Made by a program: the position numbers and the translations under genes
Assembly (NCBI RefSeq): GCF_003313335.1
Contig: NZ_QMHP01000002.1
Location: 434,001 to 498,000, forward strand
DNA length: 64,000 nt
Reading direction: 5' to 3'
DNA from: Pedobacter zeaxanthinifaciens
Lineage (GTDB): Bacteria; Bacteroidota; Bacteroidia; Sphingobacteriales; Sphingobacteriaceae
The notes under the pieces: generated by a model
Database searches by the model: none
Seen by the model: the letters and a program-made list of their open reading frames with translations, nothing else
Told to the model about the DNA's origin: nothing
Part shown: positions 43,691-52,740 of the stretch, piece after piece
How positions within the stretch are numbered: position 1 is the first letter of the stretch
Layout of the letters: each line of letters starts with the position of its first letter

Positions 43691-44440
43691 TTATATACTA
43701 CTCAACTGTTTTAAATTCCAATTTTTTACCTCTTCAATGGAAATACGGTTTTCGTAAATTGCTTTGCCTACCACCACGCTTCTAATTGGCAGTTGTGCTA
43801 ATTCTTCAATATCAGCCATAGAACTTACACCACCCGAGGCGATCAGTTTGATCATAGGGGAGTGGTCCATCAGTTTTTGATAAAGCTCAATCGCCGTTCC
43901 ACCCAATTTTCCGTCCTTATTAATATCTGTACATAAAAATCGGAAGAAGCCTAAGGCCAAGCACTTATCCACATAATCCATTAATTTAATTGGCGAACTT
44001 TCCATCCAACCTGAGTACTTTATTACTTCGTCCAGTACATCAATTGCAATTACAATTCTATTGGCATAATCATCTTTTTTAGCAAAAGCTTCGCTTAGCT
44101 GAGGTAAAAAATCGGGGTTGCTAATAGCTTGCGTTCCTACAATTACACGATGGATGCCCGCATCAAGAAGGTTGGTTACTTGCTCAATAGTACGGATTCC
44201 ACCGCCATATTGCACCTTCATTTCCGTTTTTTTAATAATGTCAAAAAGTGTTTTTTGATTGCTGAAATCGCCTTTGGCACCATTTAAATCTATGATATGG
44301 ATAAAGTCCGTACCGTTGGATTGGTACTGGTCAATCATGTCTTCGATAGAAACATTATATTCCGTTTTTTGGTTGTAATCGCCCTCGCGTAGGCGTACTA
44401 CCTTGCCGTCTAAAATATCTATCGCTGGAATAATATACAT
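43691..44440 (-). CDS. hisA: ProFAR isomerase (HisA)
   Basis: A 249-residue TIM barrel isomerising ProFAR to PRFAR. D8 is in IIPAIDILDGKVVRLREGDY; other hallmarks are VQYGGGIRTIEQVTNLLDAGIHRVIVGT, the second catalytic aspartate region FLCTDINKDGKLGG (about 166-179), and IASGGVSSMADIEEL. Standard length. It lies between hisH and the small membrane-protein gene. Confidence 0.97.
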   Translation of the reverse strand: MYIIPAIDILDGKVVRLREGDYNQKTEYNVSIEDMIDQYQSNGTDFIHIIDLNGAKGDFSNQKTLFDIIKKTEMKVQYGGGIRTIEQVTNLLDAGIHRVIVGTQAISNPDFLPQLSEAFAKKDDYANRIVIAIDVLDEVIKYSGWMESSPIKLMDYVDKCLALGFFRFLCTDINKDGKLGGTAIELYQKLMDHSPMIKLIASGGVSSMADIEELAQLPIRSVVVGKAIYENRISIEEVKNWNLKQLSSI

Positions 44441-44514
44441 CGTAATTAAGGTTTAAAGTTTAAAGTCAAAGATTTAAAATAAAATATTGTTTTGCACTGT
44501 GTTGTTATCAATGA

Positions 44515-45126
44515 TCATATTAACGAAAAGTTTTTCAACAGCTGCTCTCCAGCCTGTCCCGATTTTTCTGGATGAAACTGAACGCCATAAAAATTATCTT
44601 TCTGTATTGCAGCCGAAAATTTGTTTCCATAATTCACCGACGCAATATCAAAAATAGGGTTATATTCAATAAAATAAGAATGCACAAAATAAAACTGTGC
44701 ATCAGGTTTAACATGCTTAAACAACGGATTGTTTGTAAAATTAACATTGTTCCAGCCCATGTGTGGAATTTTGATACCTAGCTCTCTGTCAAATAGTTTG
44801 GTTTGCAGCGGTACAATGTTGAGCAAGTCCGCATTTCCCTCTTCAGAGTGAGCGGTAAGTAATTGCATTCCCACACAAATGCCAAGTACAGGCTTTTCCA
44901 GCTGCTTAATAGCTTCGACCAAGCCAGTTTGCTTCAATTTTTCCATTGCGGCACCTGCGTGTCCAACCCCAGGAATAATGATATGGCTGTACATTTGTAG
45001 TTCCTGCTCGGTGTTTACCATACCGTAAGGAATCTGTTGGCGTTCCAAGGCCGCTGTTAACGAGAAAATATTGCCGGCACCATAATTTACAATGCCTATC
45101 GCTTTTTCTGTAGGTTTATCGATCAT
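44515..45126 (-). CDS. hisH: Imidazole glycerol phosphate synthase, glutaminase subunit
   Basis: A 203-residue class I glutamine amidotransferase that supplies ammonia to HisF. The nucleophile is C84 in VLGICVGMQLL; the catalytic H-x-E is in YGVQFHPEKSG (near 185-190). The oxyanion-strand residues GVGHAGAA and the N-terminal GIVNYGAGNIFSL are also conserved. More than 1 kb of repeats separate it from hisB, which is unusual within this operon, so it may depend on a secondary promoter. Confidence 0.97.
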   Translation of the reverse strand: MIDKPTEKAIGIVNYGAGNIFSLTAALERQQIPYGMVNTEQELQMYSHIIIPGVGHAGAAMEKLKQTGLVEAIKQLEKPVLGICVGMQLLTAHSEEGNADLLNIVPLQTKLFDRELGIKIPHMGWNNVNFTNNPLFKHVKPDAQFYFVHSYFIEYNPIFDIASVNYGNKFSAAIQKDNFYGVQFHPEKSGQAGEQLLKNFSLI

Positions 45127-45222
45127 TTTTTTATTTTATTTGAAAACCGATGTGATGTGTTCCATCGGATCTGTAGTCCCGCTATCCGCTTTACTTCGTG
45201 TTCGCTACTATCGGGTTTAGTT

Positions 45223-45987
45223 ACTTTGTTTTGCGCTTCGTAGTTAAGTTTGTAGTTCGTTATCGTTAGGTCAGGATGTTTTATTGTTGGGTTTAATTCT
45301 TTCTGTTGGTGCGGTGTTGTAAGCTCCTCTCTGCCTTCGGCATCTCTCCTCAAAGAGGAGAGAAAAGTGCTTAGGTAAGGATGTTCTTAATTTTCCTTTC
45401 GATCCGTACATGTTTAATTCACTTTGTTTTGCGCTTCGTAGTTAAGTTTTTAGTTCGTTATCATTAGGTCAGGATGTTGTATTGTTGGGTTAAATGAGTT
45501 TTGGTGGTACAGTGTTGTAAGCTCTCTCTGCCTTCGGCATCTCTCCTCAAAGAGGAGAGAAAAGCGCTTAGGTAAGGATGTTCTTAATTTTCCTTTCGCT
45601 CCGTACATGTTTAATTCACTTTGTTTTGCGCTTCGTAGTTAAGTTTTTAGTTCGTTATCATTAGGTCAGGATGTTGTATTGTTGGGTTAAATGAGTTTTG
45701 GTGGTACAGTGTTGTAAGCTCTCTCTGCCTTCGGCATCTCTCCTCAAAGAGGAGAGAAAAGCGCTTAGGTAAGGATGTTCTTAATTTTCCTTTCGCTCCG
45801 TACATGTTTAATTCACTTTGTTTTGCGCTTCGTAGTTAAGTTTTTAGTTCGTTATCGTTAGGTCAGGATGTTTTATGTTGGGTTTAATGCTTTCTGGTGC
45901 TGCAGTGTTGTAAGCTCCTCTCTGCCTTCGGCATCTCTCCTCAAAGAGGAGAGAAAAGTGCTTAGCAAAGGATGTTTTTAATCCTCA
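45223..45987. repeat. 197-bp tandem repeat array within the his operon
   Basis: About 3.8 copies of a 197-bp unit; the CTGCC landmark falls at 45331, 45528, 45725 and 45922, exactly 197 bp apart. Each unit has a hairpin cluster (CTCTCTGCCTTCGGCATCTC then CTCAAAGAGGAGAG), related to the ends of the MITE-like elements at 652, 918 and 14195. A spacer containing CTTTGTTTTGCGCTTCGTAG and CGTACATGTTTAATTCAC joins the hairpins. The two middle copies are almost identical; the outer ones are diverged. No stable reading frame is present. Confidence 0.85.
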
Positions 45988-46212
45988 CTTTCCACTCATC
46001 CCTACTGCCCTTACTTCCTAACCCCTAATCATAACCATTAACCATTAACTCTCACCCCTCACCACTAATCCCTGACCACTAACCATTAACCATTAACCAT
46101 TAACCATTAACAATTCATCATTAACTCTGACCCCTCTCCACTGACCCCTGTCCACTGATCCCTGACCACTGATCCCTGACCACTAATCCCTAACCACTAA
46201 TCCCTTACCCCT
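45988..46212. repeat. Low-complexity tract of degenerate CCATTAA / CTGATCCCTGACCA units
   Basis: About 220 bp built of ACCATTAACCATTAA heptamers and imperfect CCACTGATCCCTGACCACTA repeats, strongly strand-asymmetric (almost no G on the plus strand). A shorter relative occurs at 57885-57945 and a few units occur within the TPP riboswitch insert. It lies directly after the hisB stop codon, and no gene is in it. Confidence 0.75.
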
Positions 46213-46214
46213 AA

Positions 46215-47387
46215 TTACAAAACTCCCTTTGTGCTCGGCAGTACCATTTTTTCTGCATCACGTTTAACGGCCATTTTAATTGCTTTTGCAAATGCTTTAA
46301 AAATAGCTTCAATTTTATGATGCTCGTTTTCTCCTTCCGCTTTGATGTTTAAGTTGCATTTTGCGGCATCACTAAACGACTTAAAGAAGTGAAAAAACAT
46401 TTCAGTAGGTACATCGCCCACACGTTCGCGTTTAAAATCTGCATCCCAAACAATCCAATTTCTGCCACCAAAATCTATCGCCACCTGCGCCAAACAATCA
46501 TCCATTGGTAAGCAAAAGCCATAACGCTCAATCCCCAGTTTATTGCCAATAGCCTTTGCAAAAGCTTCGCCTAAAGCAATGCCCGTATCTTCAACAGTGT
46601 GGTGTTCATCAATATGTAAATCCCCATTGGCAACAATTTCCAAATCCATACCGCCATGTCTTGCAATTTGATCCAACATGTGATCAAAGAAGTTCAATCC
46701 GGTTTTGATGAGAGCTTTACCCGTTCCATCTAAATCTAACTGAATGCTAATTTGCGTTTCATTAGTGTTTCGCTGGTGTTTAACAGTTCTGGCACCGCCT
46801 CGCAAGAAAGTATAGATATCCTCCCAGTTTTTGGTTTCCAAAGCAATAATTTCGCTTAAGGTTTCATATTTGTCTAAGTTTTCTAATGAACCCAAGCTAT
46901 CGTTATTACGAATATAAATTCCCTTGGCGCCTAAATTCTTTGCTAAAACAATGTCATTTAGTCTATCGCCAATAACAAATGAATTTGCTAAATCATATTC
47001 ACTGCCGAAATATTTGGTAAGTAGGGCAGTCCCAGGTTTTCTAGTTGGTGCATTATCTTTAGCAAAAGTTTTATCGATTACAATCTCATCAAATACTACA
47101 CCTTCTGCTGCGTAAGTATCTACAATAAAGTTTTGTATAGGCCAAAAATTCTCTTCTGGATGTGACTCGGTTCCTAAGCCATCTTGGTTGGTTACCATCA
47201 CCAATTTGTAGTCTAACTCGTTGGCAATTTTAGAAAGATAGTATAATGCTCTCGGGTAAAACTTAAGCTTAGCAAAGCTATCTACCTGCTCATCTTCAGG
47301 TTCAATATTCAATGTGCCATCTCGGTCAATAAATAGCACTTTCATCTTTTGATCTTCCACGGTTTCTTTTAAATTTTGGTCGTTCAT
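46215..47387 (-). CDS. hisB: Bifunctional histidinol-phosphatase / imidazoleglycerol-phosphate dehydratase
   Basis: A 390-residue fusion. The N-terminal HAD phosphatase (about 15-185) has the nucleophile motif FIDRDGTLN, then [10 protein letters not shown] and [17 protein letters not shown]. The C-terminal dehydratase (about 205-390) has [34 protein letters not shown] and [14 protein letters not shown]. The zinc-loop cysteines known from E. coli HisB-N are absent: the corresponding segment reads [25 protein letters not shown] at residue 15 could be an alternative start. It lies 5 bp downstream of hisC. Confidence 0.96.
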   Translation of the reverse strand: MNDQNLKETVEDQKMKVLFIDRDGTLNIEPEDEQVDSFAKLKFYPRALYYLSKIANELDYKLVMVTNQDGLGTESHPEENFWPIQNFIVDTYAAEGVVFDEIVIDKTFAKDNAPTRKPGTALLTKYFGSEYDLANSFVIGDRLNDIVLAKNLGAKGIYIRNNDSLGSLENLDKYETLSEIIALETKNWEDIYTFLRGGARTVKHQRNTNETQISIQLDLDGTGKALIKTGLNFFDHMLDQIARHGGMDLEIVANGDLHIDEHHTVEDTGIALGEAFAKAIGNKLGIERYGFCLPMDDCLAQVAIDFGGRNWIVWDADFKRERVGDVPTEMFFHFFKSFSDAAKCNLNIKAEGENEHHKIEAIFKAFAKAIKMAVKRDAEKMVLPSTKGVL

Positions 47388-47392
47388 TCGTT

Positions 47393-48448
47393 TTAGGCGT
47401 TGGGAGTTGTTAATTGTTCTATTGCTGTCAAAAGGTGATTATTTTCCTCAACTGTACCAACGGTAATGCGCAAGCAGTCATCGCAAAGCACCACTTTAGA
47501 TCTATCCCTTACAATAATGCCCTGGTCAACCAACTGATTGTAGATGTCGTGAGCATTGTCAATCTGCGCTAAAATGAAATTGGCATCAGAAGGGTAAACC
47601 TTTCTCACAGCTTCCATTCTGCCTAGAGCATTGCCTAGTCGATCTCGTTCGCTGACTGTGATCTTAATCCATTCGTTTACCTGCTGAATGTTTTCTAAGG
47701 CTGCCAATGCTAAATCTTGCGTGGCTTGGTTGATGTTATAGGGAGGTTTTACCTTGTTGAGGATGTCAATTACATGCGTAGAAGAGAAAGCCATTCCCAA
47801 TCTTAACGCAGCAAGTCCCCAAGCTTTTGAAAATGTTTGCAGTACCACTAAATTTGCGTATTCCGTTAATTCTTGAATAAACGTCTTCTGGCGAGCGAAA
47901 TTGATATAGGCTTCATCAATCACCACCAAGCCTTTAAAGTTGGCTAAAATCGTCTCTATATCGCTTCTGTTTAAAGAATTCCCTGTAGGATTGTTAGGCG
48001 AGCAAATGAAAATCATTTTAGTGTTGCTATCAATTGTCTCTGCAATTTTTTCCAAATCCAATTGAAAGTCTGCAGTAAGGTTCACTTTACGCACTTCTAT
48101 ATCGTTAATATTTGCCGATACTTCATACATGCCGTAGGTTGGCGGCAAAATAATCACGTTATCTTTTCCGGGGTTGCAAAACGCTCTGAAAAGTAAGTCT
48201 ATCGCTTCATCGCTGCCATTGCCTAAAAACATATTTTCAATAGGCACACCTTTAATTTTGCTAATCGCATCTTTCAAATCTAATTGTAATGGATCCGGAT
48301 AGCGGTTGTAATCGGCAGGTAGTGGCGAGCCAAAACTGTTTTCATTAGCATCTAAATAAACACTGGCCTGTCCTTTAAATTCGTCCCTAGCGGTAGAGTA
48401 GGGCTTAAGGGTCTTTATATTTTCTCGTTGTAATTCTCTTACGTCCAT
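47393..48448 (-). CDS. hisC: Histidinol-phosphate aminotransferase
   Basis: A 351-residue fold-type-I PLP enzyme transferring an amino group from glutamate to imidazole acetol phosphate. The PLP lysine is in [16 protein letters not shown] (near 210); other blocks are [40 protein letters not shown] and [10 protein letters not shown]. Usual length. It lies in the operon between hisD (51 bp) and hisB (5 bp). Confidence 0.97.
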   Translation of the reverse strand: MDVRELQRENIKTLKPYSTARDEFKGQASVYLDANENSFGSPLPADYNRYPDPLQLDLKDAISKIKGVPIENMFLGNGSDEAIDLLFRAFCNPGKDNVIILPPTYGMYEVSANINDIEVRKVNLTADFQLDLEKIAETIDSNTKMIFICSPNNPTGNSLNRSDIETILANFKGLVVIDEAYINFARQKTFIQELTEYANLVVLQTFSKAWGLAALRLGMAFSSTHVIDILNKVKPPYNINQATQDLALAALENIQQVNEWIKITVSERDRLGNALGRMEAVRKVYPSDANFILAQIDNAHDIYNQLVDQGIIVRDRSKVVLCDDCLRITVGTVEENNHLLTAIEQLTTPNA

Positions 48449-48499
48449 TTTGGTTATCTTTTTTGGGTACGACTGGTTAAGTTTCCGTTTCGTCTAAAA

Positions 48500-49792
48500 C
48501 TAATTCTCAGCTAATCCCTGTAATCTAATCGTCACTGCGTTTTTGTGTGCCTGCAGCCCTTCTGCACTTGCAAGGGTTTCGACAGTGTTTCCAATATTTT
48601 TTAATCCCTTCTCTGATAAGTGCTGAAAAGTGATTTTCTTAACAAAAGTATCAACTGAAACACCTGAATACGCTTTAGCAAAGCCACTTGTAGGTAGTGT
48701 GTGGTTGGTGCCCGATGCGTAATCTCCTGCGCTTTCAGGAGTTAGGTTCCCTAAAAATACTGAACCTGCATTACGAATTAATGGGATAATTGGCTCGTAG
48801 TTTTCGGTAGCTAAAATCAAGTGCTCTGGAGCATATTCATTGCTAAATTCCATTCCTTGTGCCAAGTCATCTACCATCATGATGTACGAGTTTGCAATAG
48901 CAGCAGCCGCAATATCTTTTCTTGGTAAGTCAGCTAATTGCGCTTCCACTTCATTAACTACTGCTGCTGCAGTTTTGTTTGAGGTAACCACTAAAATCGA
49001 CTGACTATCAATACCATGTTCAGCTTGCGCAAGTAAGTCGGCCGCTACGTATGACGGAATGGCAGTTTCATCTGCAAGTACCAAAACCTCCGAAGGGCCT
49101 GCGGGCATATCTATTGCTGCAATATGTTGTAGCTGTTTTTTGGCTTCTGTTACATAGCGGTTGCCGGGTCCAAATATTTTGTAAACTTGTGAAATGCTTT
49201 CGGTGCCATAAGCCATAGCGGCTATCGCTTGTGCGCCACCAACAAGGTATACTTTTTCAATTTCCAGTAGTGAGGCCACGTAAGCAATGTAGCAATTAAC
49301 CTTGCCATCTTTTTGTGGCGGAGAGCATACAACGATGTTTTGGCAACCGGCAATTTTAGCTGGAATACCAAGCATTAAAAATGTGCTAGGCAATACTGCT
49401 GTGCCACCCGGAACATACAAGCCAACGCGTTCAATGGCCCTAACTTCTCTCCAGCACACTACGCCCGTCATAGTCTCTACGTTTGGTTCGTTATTTACTT
49501 GAGAAGAGTGAAATTTATGAATGTTTTGATAGGCTGTATCGATCGCTGCTTTGGCCTCCGCCGGAATTTGTTTTGCTATTTCGATGAGTTCATCTTTTCC
49601 AATATACAACGATGATAGCGCTATGCCATCGAACTGTTGTGCGTAGCTCAGCAAGGCCGTATCGCCATTGCTTTTAACATTGCTGATGATCTCTTCGGTG
49701 CGAGATTTAACTAAATTATCATCTGCTATGCTTCGGGAACATAGTTCTTTTATTTTTTGTTGAGTTAAATCTTTTAAATTATAGATTTTCAA
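48500..49792 (-). CDS. hisD: Histidinol dehydrogenase
   Basis: A 430-residue zinc enzyme oxidising histidinol to histidine in two NAD-dependent steps. Hallmarks: VGLYVPGGTAVLPSTFLMLGIPAKIAGC, the NAD-binding FGPGNRYVTEAKKQL, DMPAGPSEVLVLAD, the zinc ligands in LAQAEHGIDSQS, the catalytic EYAPEHL, and AGDYASGTNHTLPTSGFAKAYSGVS. Full length. 182 bp separate it from hisG, with the palindrome TTAACTATTAGTTAA at 49810-49824. Confidence 0.98.
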   Translation of the reverse strand: MKIYNLKDLTQQKIKELCSRSIADDNLVKSRTEEIISNVKSNGDTALLSYAQQFDGIALSSLYIGKDELIEIAKQIPAEAKAAIDTAYQNIHKFHSSQVNNEPNVETMTGVVCWREVRAIERVGLYVPGGTAVLPSTFLMLGIPAKIAGCQNIVVCSPPQKDGKVNCYIAYVASLLEIEKVYLVGGAQAIAAMAYGTESISQVYKIFGPGNRYVTEAKKQLQHIAAIDMPAGPSEVLVLADETAIPSYVAADLLAQAEHGIDSQSILVVTSNKTAAAVVNEVEAQLADLPRKDIAAAAIANSYIMMVDDLAQGMEFSNEYAPEHLILATENYEPIIPLIRNAGSVFLGNLTPESAGDYASGTNHTLPTSGFAKAYSGVSVDTFVKKITFQHLSEKGLKNIGNTVETLASAEGLQAHKNAVTIRLQGLAEN

Positions 49793-49974
49793 TGTTTTAA
49801 TAATTTAAATTAACTATTAGTTAATAGCTGAAATTAGTGTTTTTGATGATTTTTTGTTGATTCGTTAAGCAAATAGTAGTGTAGTTTTCTAAATTTATCA
49901 CCATTTGAAGAATAGATAAAAACAGCTTATACCGATTGATAAATATCCCCAATAAGTGATATCAAACTATTCAA

Positions 49975-50826
49975 CTAGGCAATGATTTTCTCGATTGGCA
50001 TTACCACAATACCCTGTGCTCCCGCCGCCTTTAAGCTGTTAATTTTAACCCAAAAATCTTGCTCGTCAATTACCGAATGTACCGCTACCCAGCCCTCCTC
50101 AAAAAGTGGAACCACAGTAGGACTTTTCACTCCCGGCAATAGGTCTACTACCGCTTGTAAGTTTTCTTTAGCAACATTCAGTACCACGTATTTTGTGCTC
50201 CTTGCTTTTAATACCGATTGGATACGCTGAACTAGTTCCATCACCTCGGTATTCAATTCTAAGCCTGGCGTGGCTATCAATGCCGCTTCCGAATTCATCA
50301 CGCTTGTGAAAGGCTTAAGCCCGTTATTCTTTAGCGTTCCACCTGTAGATACGATATCGAAAATGGCATCGCTTAAACCTAAGCCTGGGCCAATTTCAAC
50401 TGATCCGGAAATATTTCTGATTTGAGCGTTTACCTGATTTGCCTTTAGGAATTTCTCTAAGATTACGGGATAAGAAGTGGCAATTACTTTTCCGTTTAAT
50501 TTAGCAACGGTATCTATGTCGCTGTCATTTTTTACCGCTATCTTGAGCGAGCATTTGCCAAATCCTAACTTTTGGAGGTATGAAACATTTGCCCCAGTTT
50601 CTACGATCACATTTTCCCCAACAATTCCTAGGTCTGCAATGCCATCCTGGACATATTCGGGAATATCATCATCTCTTAAGAATAGAATTTCCAATGGAAA
50701 GTTAGTAACTGTAGAGATTAGAGAACTTTTGTAGTTTTCAAAAGATAAACCACAATTTTTAAGAATTTCGACTGATTTTTCGTTTAACCTACCCGATTTT
50801 TGGATAGCTATTTTAAGTGTTTTCAC
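49975..50826 (-). CDS. hisG: ATP phosphoribosyltransferase, long form
   Basis: A 283-residue HisG of the long, HisZ-independent type: a catalytic part (about 1-210; IAIQKSGRLNEKS, FLRDDDIPEYVQDGIADLGIVGENVI, ISGSVEIGPGLGLSDAIFDIVSTGGTLK) and a C-terminal ACT-like regulatory domain (about 215-283; VLNVAKENLQAVVDLLPGVKSPTVVPL, WVAVHSVI) that binds histidine for feedback inhibition. It catalyses the committed step, joining ATP and PRPP. It is the first structural gene, 68 bp downstream of the histidine-rich leader peptide. Confidence 0.98.
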   Translation of the reverse strand: MKTLKIAIQKSGRLNEKSVEILKNCGLSFENYKSSLISTVTNFPLEILFLRDDDIPEYVQDGIADLGIVGENVIVETGANVSYLQKLGFGKCSLKIAVKNDSDIDTVAKLNGKVIATSYPVILEKFLKANQVNAQIRNISGSVEIGPGLGLSDAIFDIVSTGGTLKNNGLKPFTSVMNSEAALIATPGLELNTEVMELVQRIQSVLKARSTKYVVLNVAKENLQAVVDLLPGVKSPTVVPLFEEGWVAVHSVIDEQDFWVKINSLKAAGAQGIVVMPIEKIIA

Positions 50827-50864
50827 TTTGTTGAATTAAAGAATAAGAAGTATAGAATCTATTT

Positions 50865-50889
50865 AAAAACCATTCTGAAGTACAGAACA
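50865..50889 (-). terminator. Candidate attenuator terminator before hisG
   Basis: On the minus strand TGTTCTG and CAGAATG pair (7 bp, including two G-U pairs) around a 5-base loop and are followed by GTTTTT. It lies between the leader-peptide stop codon and the hisG start. The stem is weak, so its efficiency is uncertain. Upstream, a stronger hairpin ATCGCC/GGCGAT (50901-50917) overlaps the last leader codons and could act as the pause hairpin. Confidence 0.55.
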
Positions 50890-50894
50890 TAACA

Positions 50895-50954
50895 TTACAT
50901 ATCGCCGCAATGGCGATGATGGAAATGCAAGTGATGGTTTAAAAAATTAATCAT
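50895..50954 (-). CDS. hisL: His operon leader peptide (candidate attenuation peptide)
   Basis: A 19-codon open frame, ATG at 50954-50952 and TAA at 50897-50895, reading MINFLNHHLHFHHRHCGDM. Six of ten consecutive codons (7-16) are histidine, all CAT or CAC. It begins about 35 nt after the predicted transcription start and ends 68 bp before hisG. Codon positions 13-18 lie within a perfect 6-bp hairpin. The arrangement is that of ribosome-mediated attenuation leaders (as in enterobacterial hisL): stalling at His codons when charged tRNA-His is scarce would change leader folding. An antiterminator stem could not be identified with confidence by eye. Confidence 0.8.
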   Translation of the reverse strand: MINFLNHHLHFHHRHCGDM

Positions 50955-50994
50955 TATACTGATATCTTTTCCTTAATTTTGTAGGAATATAAAG

Positions 50995-51026
50995 CAAATA
51001 TATACTAGTTTGGTATACAATCCAAA
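50995..51026 (-). promoter_or_regulatory. his operon promoter (TTTG-N20-TATATTTG)
   Basis: On the minus strand TTTG (51026-51023) is followed after exactly 20 bases by TATATTTG (51002-50995), a full match to the Bacteroidota primary-sigma consensus TTTG-N19-21-TAnnTTTG. Transcription should start near 50988, about 35 nt before the leader peptide ATG. Confidence 0.75.
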
Positions 51027-51074
51027 AATAAATGGCATTTAATTTGCATAAAACGCTTGTCTAACTAAAATTTA

Positions 51075-52679
51075 ATGTTAAAACTCACTTCTGGAAATTT
51101 TAAAAAGGCGTTTGTTATTGCGCTAATGGGCTCGGTGTTGAGTGCTTGTAGTTGGTTTAAAGACAAGCCGGAGATTGCTCAAATACTTACCAACCATTTT
51201 GATAATAAGTTGTACGATAAGTTTGATACGGCCGCATACATCCCCATTTTTAAAGCAAAGCTAAAGGAGCAAAGTCAGTCGTTCCTAAATCCCAAGGTAA
51301 TTGAAGCTTATTATCAAAAGAATGAATACCTTCCTAAATTGGTAACGCAATTTTACGTAAATGGGCAATTAGATACCCTCAAAAACTTTATTTCACAAAG
51401 CAAAGCAGATGGGTTTAATCCGGAGGTGTTCAATTTGACGGCATTTGAAAAACAATTGCAAACATTAAATAGGAATAAGTTCAATACCATTGAGGAGGTG
51501 TATGCGCTAGTTGCAGATTTAGAACTTACAGCCGCTAATTCTTTGAATAAGTATACCAATTTCATGGGCTATGGCAGCATTAACCCACGTAATTTTTTCA
51601 ACCGCTTTTATGCCAAGATAAAACGTCCGGATAGCTTGTTGATGGATTCGGTGCTTAATACAAAAAGCTTATCGTCAGTGTTAAATGATGTTCAGCCTAA
51701 AAACAGAGGTTATTTGTCGCTTAAAGCTGCTTTAGCACATTATCGTGATAGCTTAGGAAACGACGACGATCCCGCTATTAAAACAATCAAAATTAATTTG
51801 GAGCGCCTGCGTTGGCGGTTGCCACAACAAACTGATGAGCTAGTGGTGGTTAATATCCCGGATTTTACCTTAACTTGGTTTAAAAACGATGATACCCTAG
51901 CACACATGAACGTATGTGTTGGTGGTAAGCGTGAGGCCACTTATGCGGAAAGAATGAAGGCATTTTTGAAATCCGGTAAGCTAGATGATAAGCCTAAAAA
52001 CCACGAGACCCCTCAGCTATTTAGTGTTTTTAATGCCATACAAGTTAATCCAATTTGGAATATTCCTGTAAGCATAGCTAAAAGTGAAATTTACTGGATG
52101 GCAAGAAAAGATCCTTATTATCTTTCAAATAACAATATCAAAGTTTACTACAAAGGTAAGTTGGTAAATGATCCCGATACCATTAATTGGAATAAATACC
52201 CCCGTGAAAAGTTACCATTTCAGTTTAAGCAGGGCTCTGGGGAGGGTAATGCGCTAGGGAAGTTTAAGTTTGTTTTTGATAACAGTTCGAGTATTTACTT
52301 GCATGATACCAACAACAAATATGGTTTTAAGTTAGCCAATAGGGCTATTAGCCATGGCTGCGTGAGGATAGAAGACCCTTTAAAGTTTGCCGAGTTAATG
52401 GTAAAGGATAAATACCAATACGATAAACTGCGCATGGATGTAGATTTGCCCCCAATTGATACAACCAAAAATGAGGTATTCAAGAAGAAACTGGCTATGA
52501 AAACCGATACACTTAAAGTATTTCAGTTAAAGCCTACTTGGTACTCGCCAAGAAAAAATATTGGTGTTTACATTGCTTACTACACTGCCTGGGCTGATAG
52601 CAACGGAAAAGTACAGTTTAGGCCGGACGTTTACGATTACGATCCAATTTTATGGAAAGCGATAGAGCGATATCTTTAA
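51075..52679 (+). CDS. L,D-transpeptidase lipoprotein (YkuD domain)
   Basis: A 534-residue envelope protein with lipobox LSAC (cysteine near 25). An N-terminal scaffold domain lies at about 60-240 (IEAYYQKNEYLPKLVTQFYVNGQLDTLKNFI; INLERLRWRLPQQTDELVVVNIPDFTL). The YkuD catalytic domain (about 255-475) ends in the active-site motif SHGCVRIEDP, with H427, C429 as nucleophile and R431. Such enzymes form 3-3 peptidoglycan cross-links or attach proteins. Its length and scaffold are like YcbB-type enzymes. It is divergent from the his operon, whose promoter region it shares. Confidence 0.93.
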   Translation: MLKLTSGNFKKAFVIALMGSVLSACSWFKDKPEIAQILTNHFDNKLYDKFDTAAYIPIFKAKLKEQSQSFLNPKVIEAYYQKNEYLPKLVTQFYVNGQLDTLKNFISQSKADGFNPEVFNLTAFEKQLQTLNRNKFNTIEEVYALVADLELTAANSLNKYTNFMGYGSINPRNFFNRFYAKIKRPDSLLMDSVLNTKSLSSVLNDVQPKNRGYLSLKAALAHYRDSLGNDDDPAIKTIKINLERLRWRLPQQTDELVVVNIPDFTLTWFKNDDTLAHMNVCVGGKREATYAERMKAFLKSGKLDDKPKNHETPQLFSVFNAIQVNPIWNIPVSIAKSEIYWMARKDPYYLSNNNIKVYYKGKLVNDPDTINWNKYPREKLPFQFKQGSGEGNALGKFKFVFDNSSSIYLHDTNNKYGFKLANRAISHGCVRIEDPLKFAELMVKDKYQYDKLRMDVDLPPIDTTKNEVFKKKLAMKTDTLKVFQLKPTWYSPRKNIGVYIAYYTAWADSNGKVQFRPDVYDYDPILWKAIERYL

Positions 52680-52685
52680 TAACTG

Positions 52686-52720
52686 AAAAACCTGCAGCGT
52701 AATTCATCTGCAGGTTTTTT
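52686..52720. terminator. Bidirectional intrinsic terminator
   Basis: AAAAACCTGCAG and CTGCAGGTTTTTT form a strong stem with flanking A and T tracts and an 11-base loop, between the convergent L,D-transpeptidase and SDR genes. It should stop transcription from both sides. Confidence 0.9.
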
Positions 52721-52740
52721 AGTGCGCTATGTGCAAAAGG

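Noticed and set aside
44440..45180. Second histidine leader peptide before hisH
   Set aside because: The only short frame there (MEHITSVFK type) has a single His codon and no terminator, so it is not an attenuator.
45123..45353. 76-codon open frame on the minus strand before hisH
   Set aside because: It runs through the first part of the tandem repeat array, the frame is not kept in the other copies, and its product has no recognisable character.
45223..45987. Regularly spaced repeats that might suggest a CRISPR array
   Set aside because: The period is 197 bp and the whole unit is repeated, with no unique spacers of 25-45 bp and no cas genes nearby. It is a tandem repeat.
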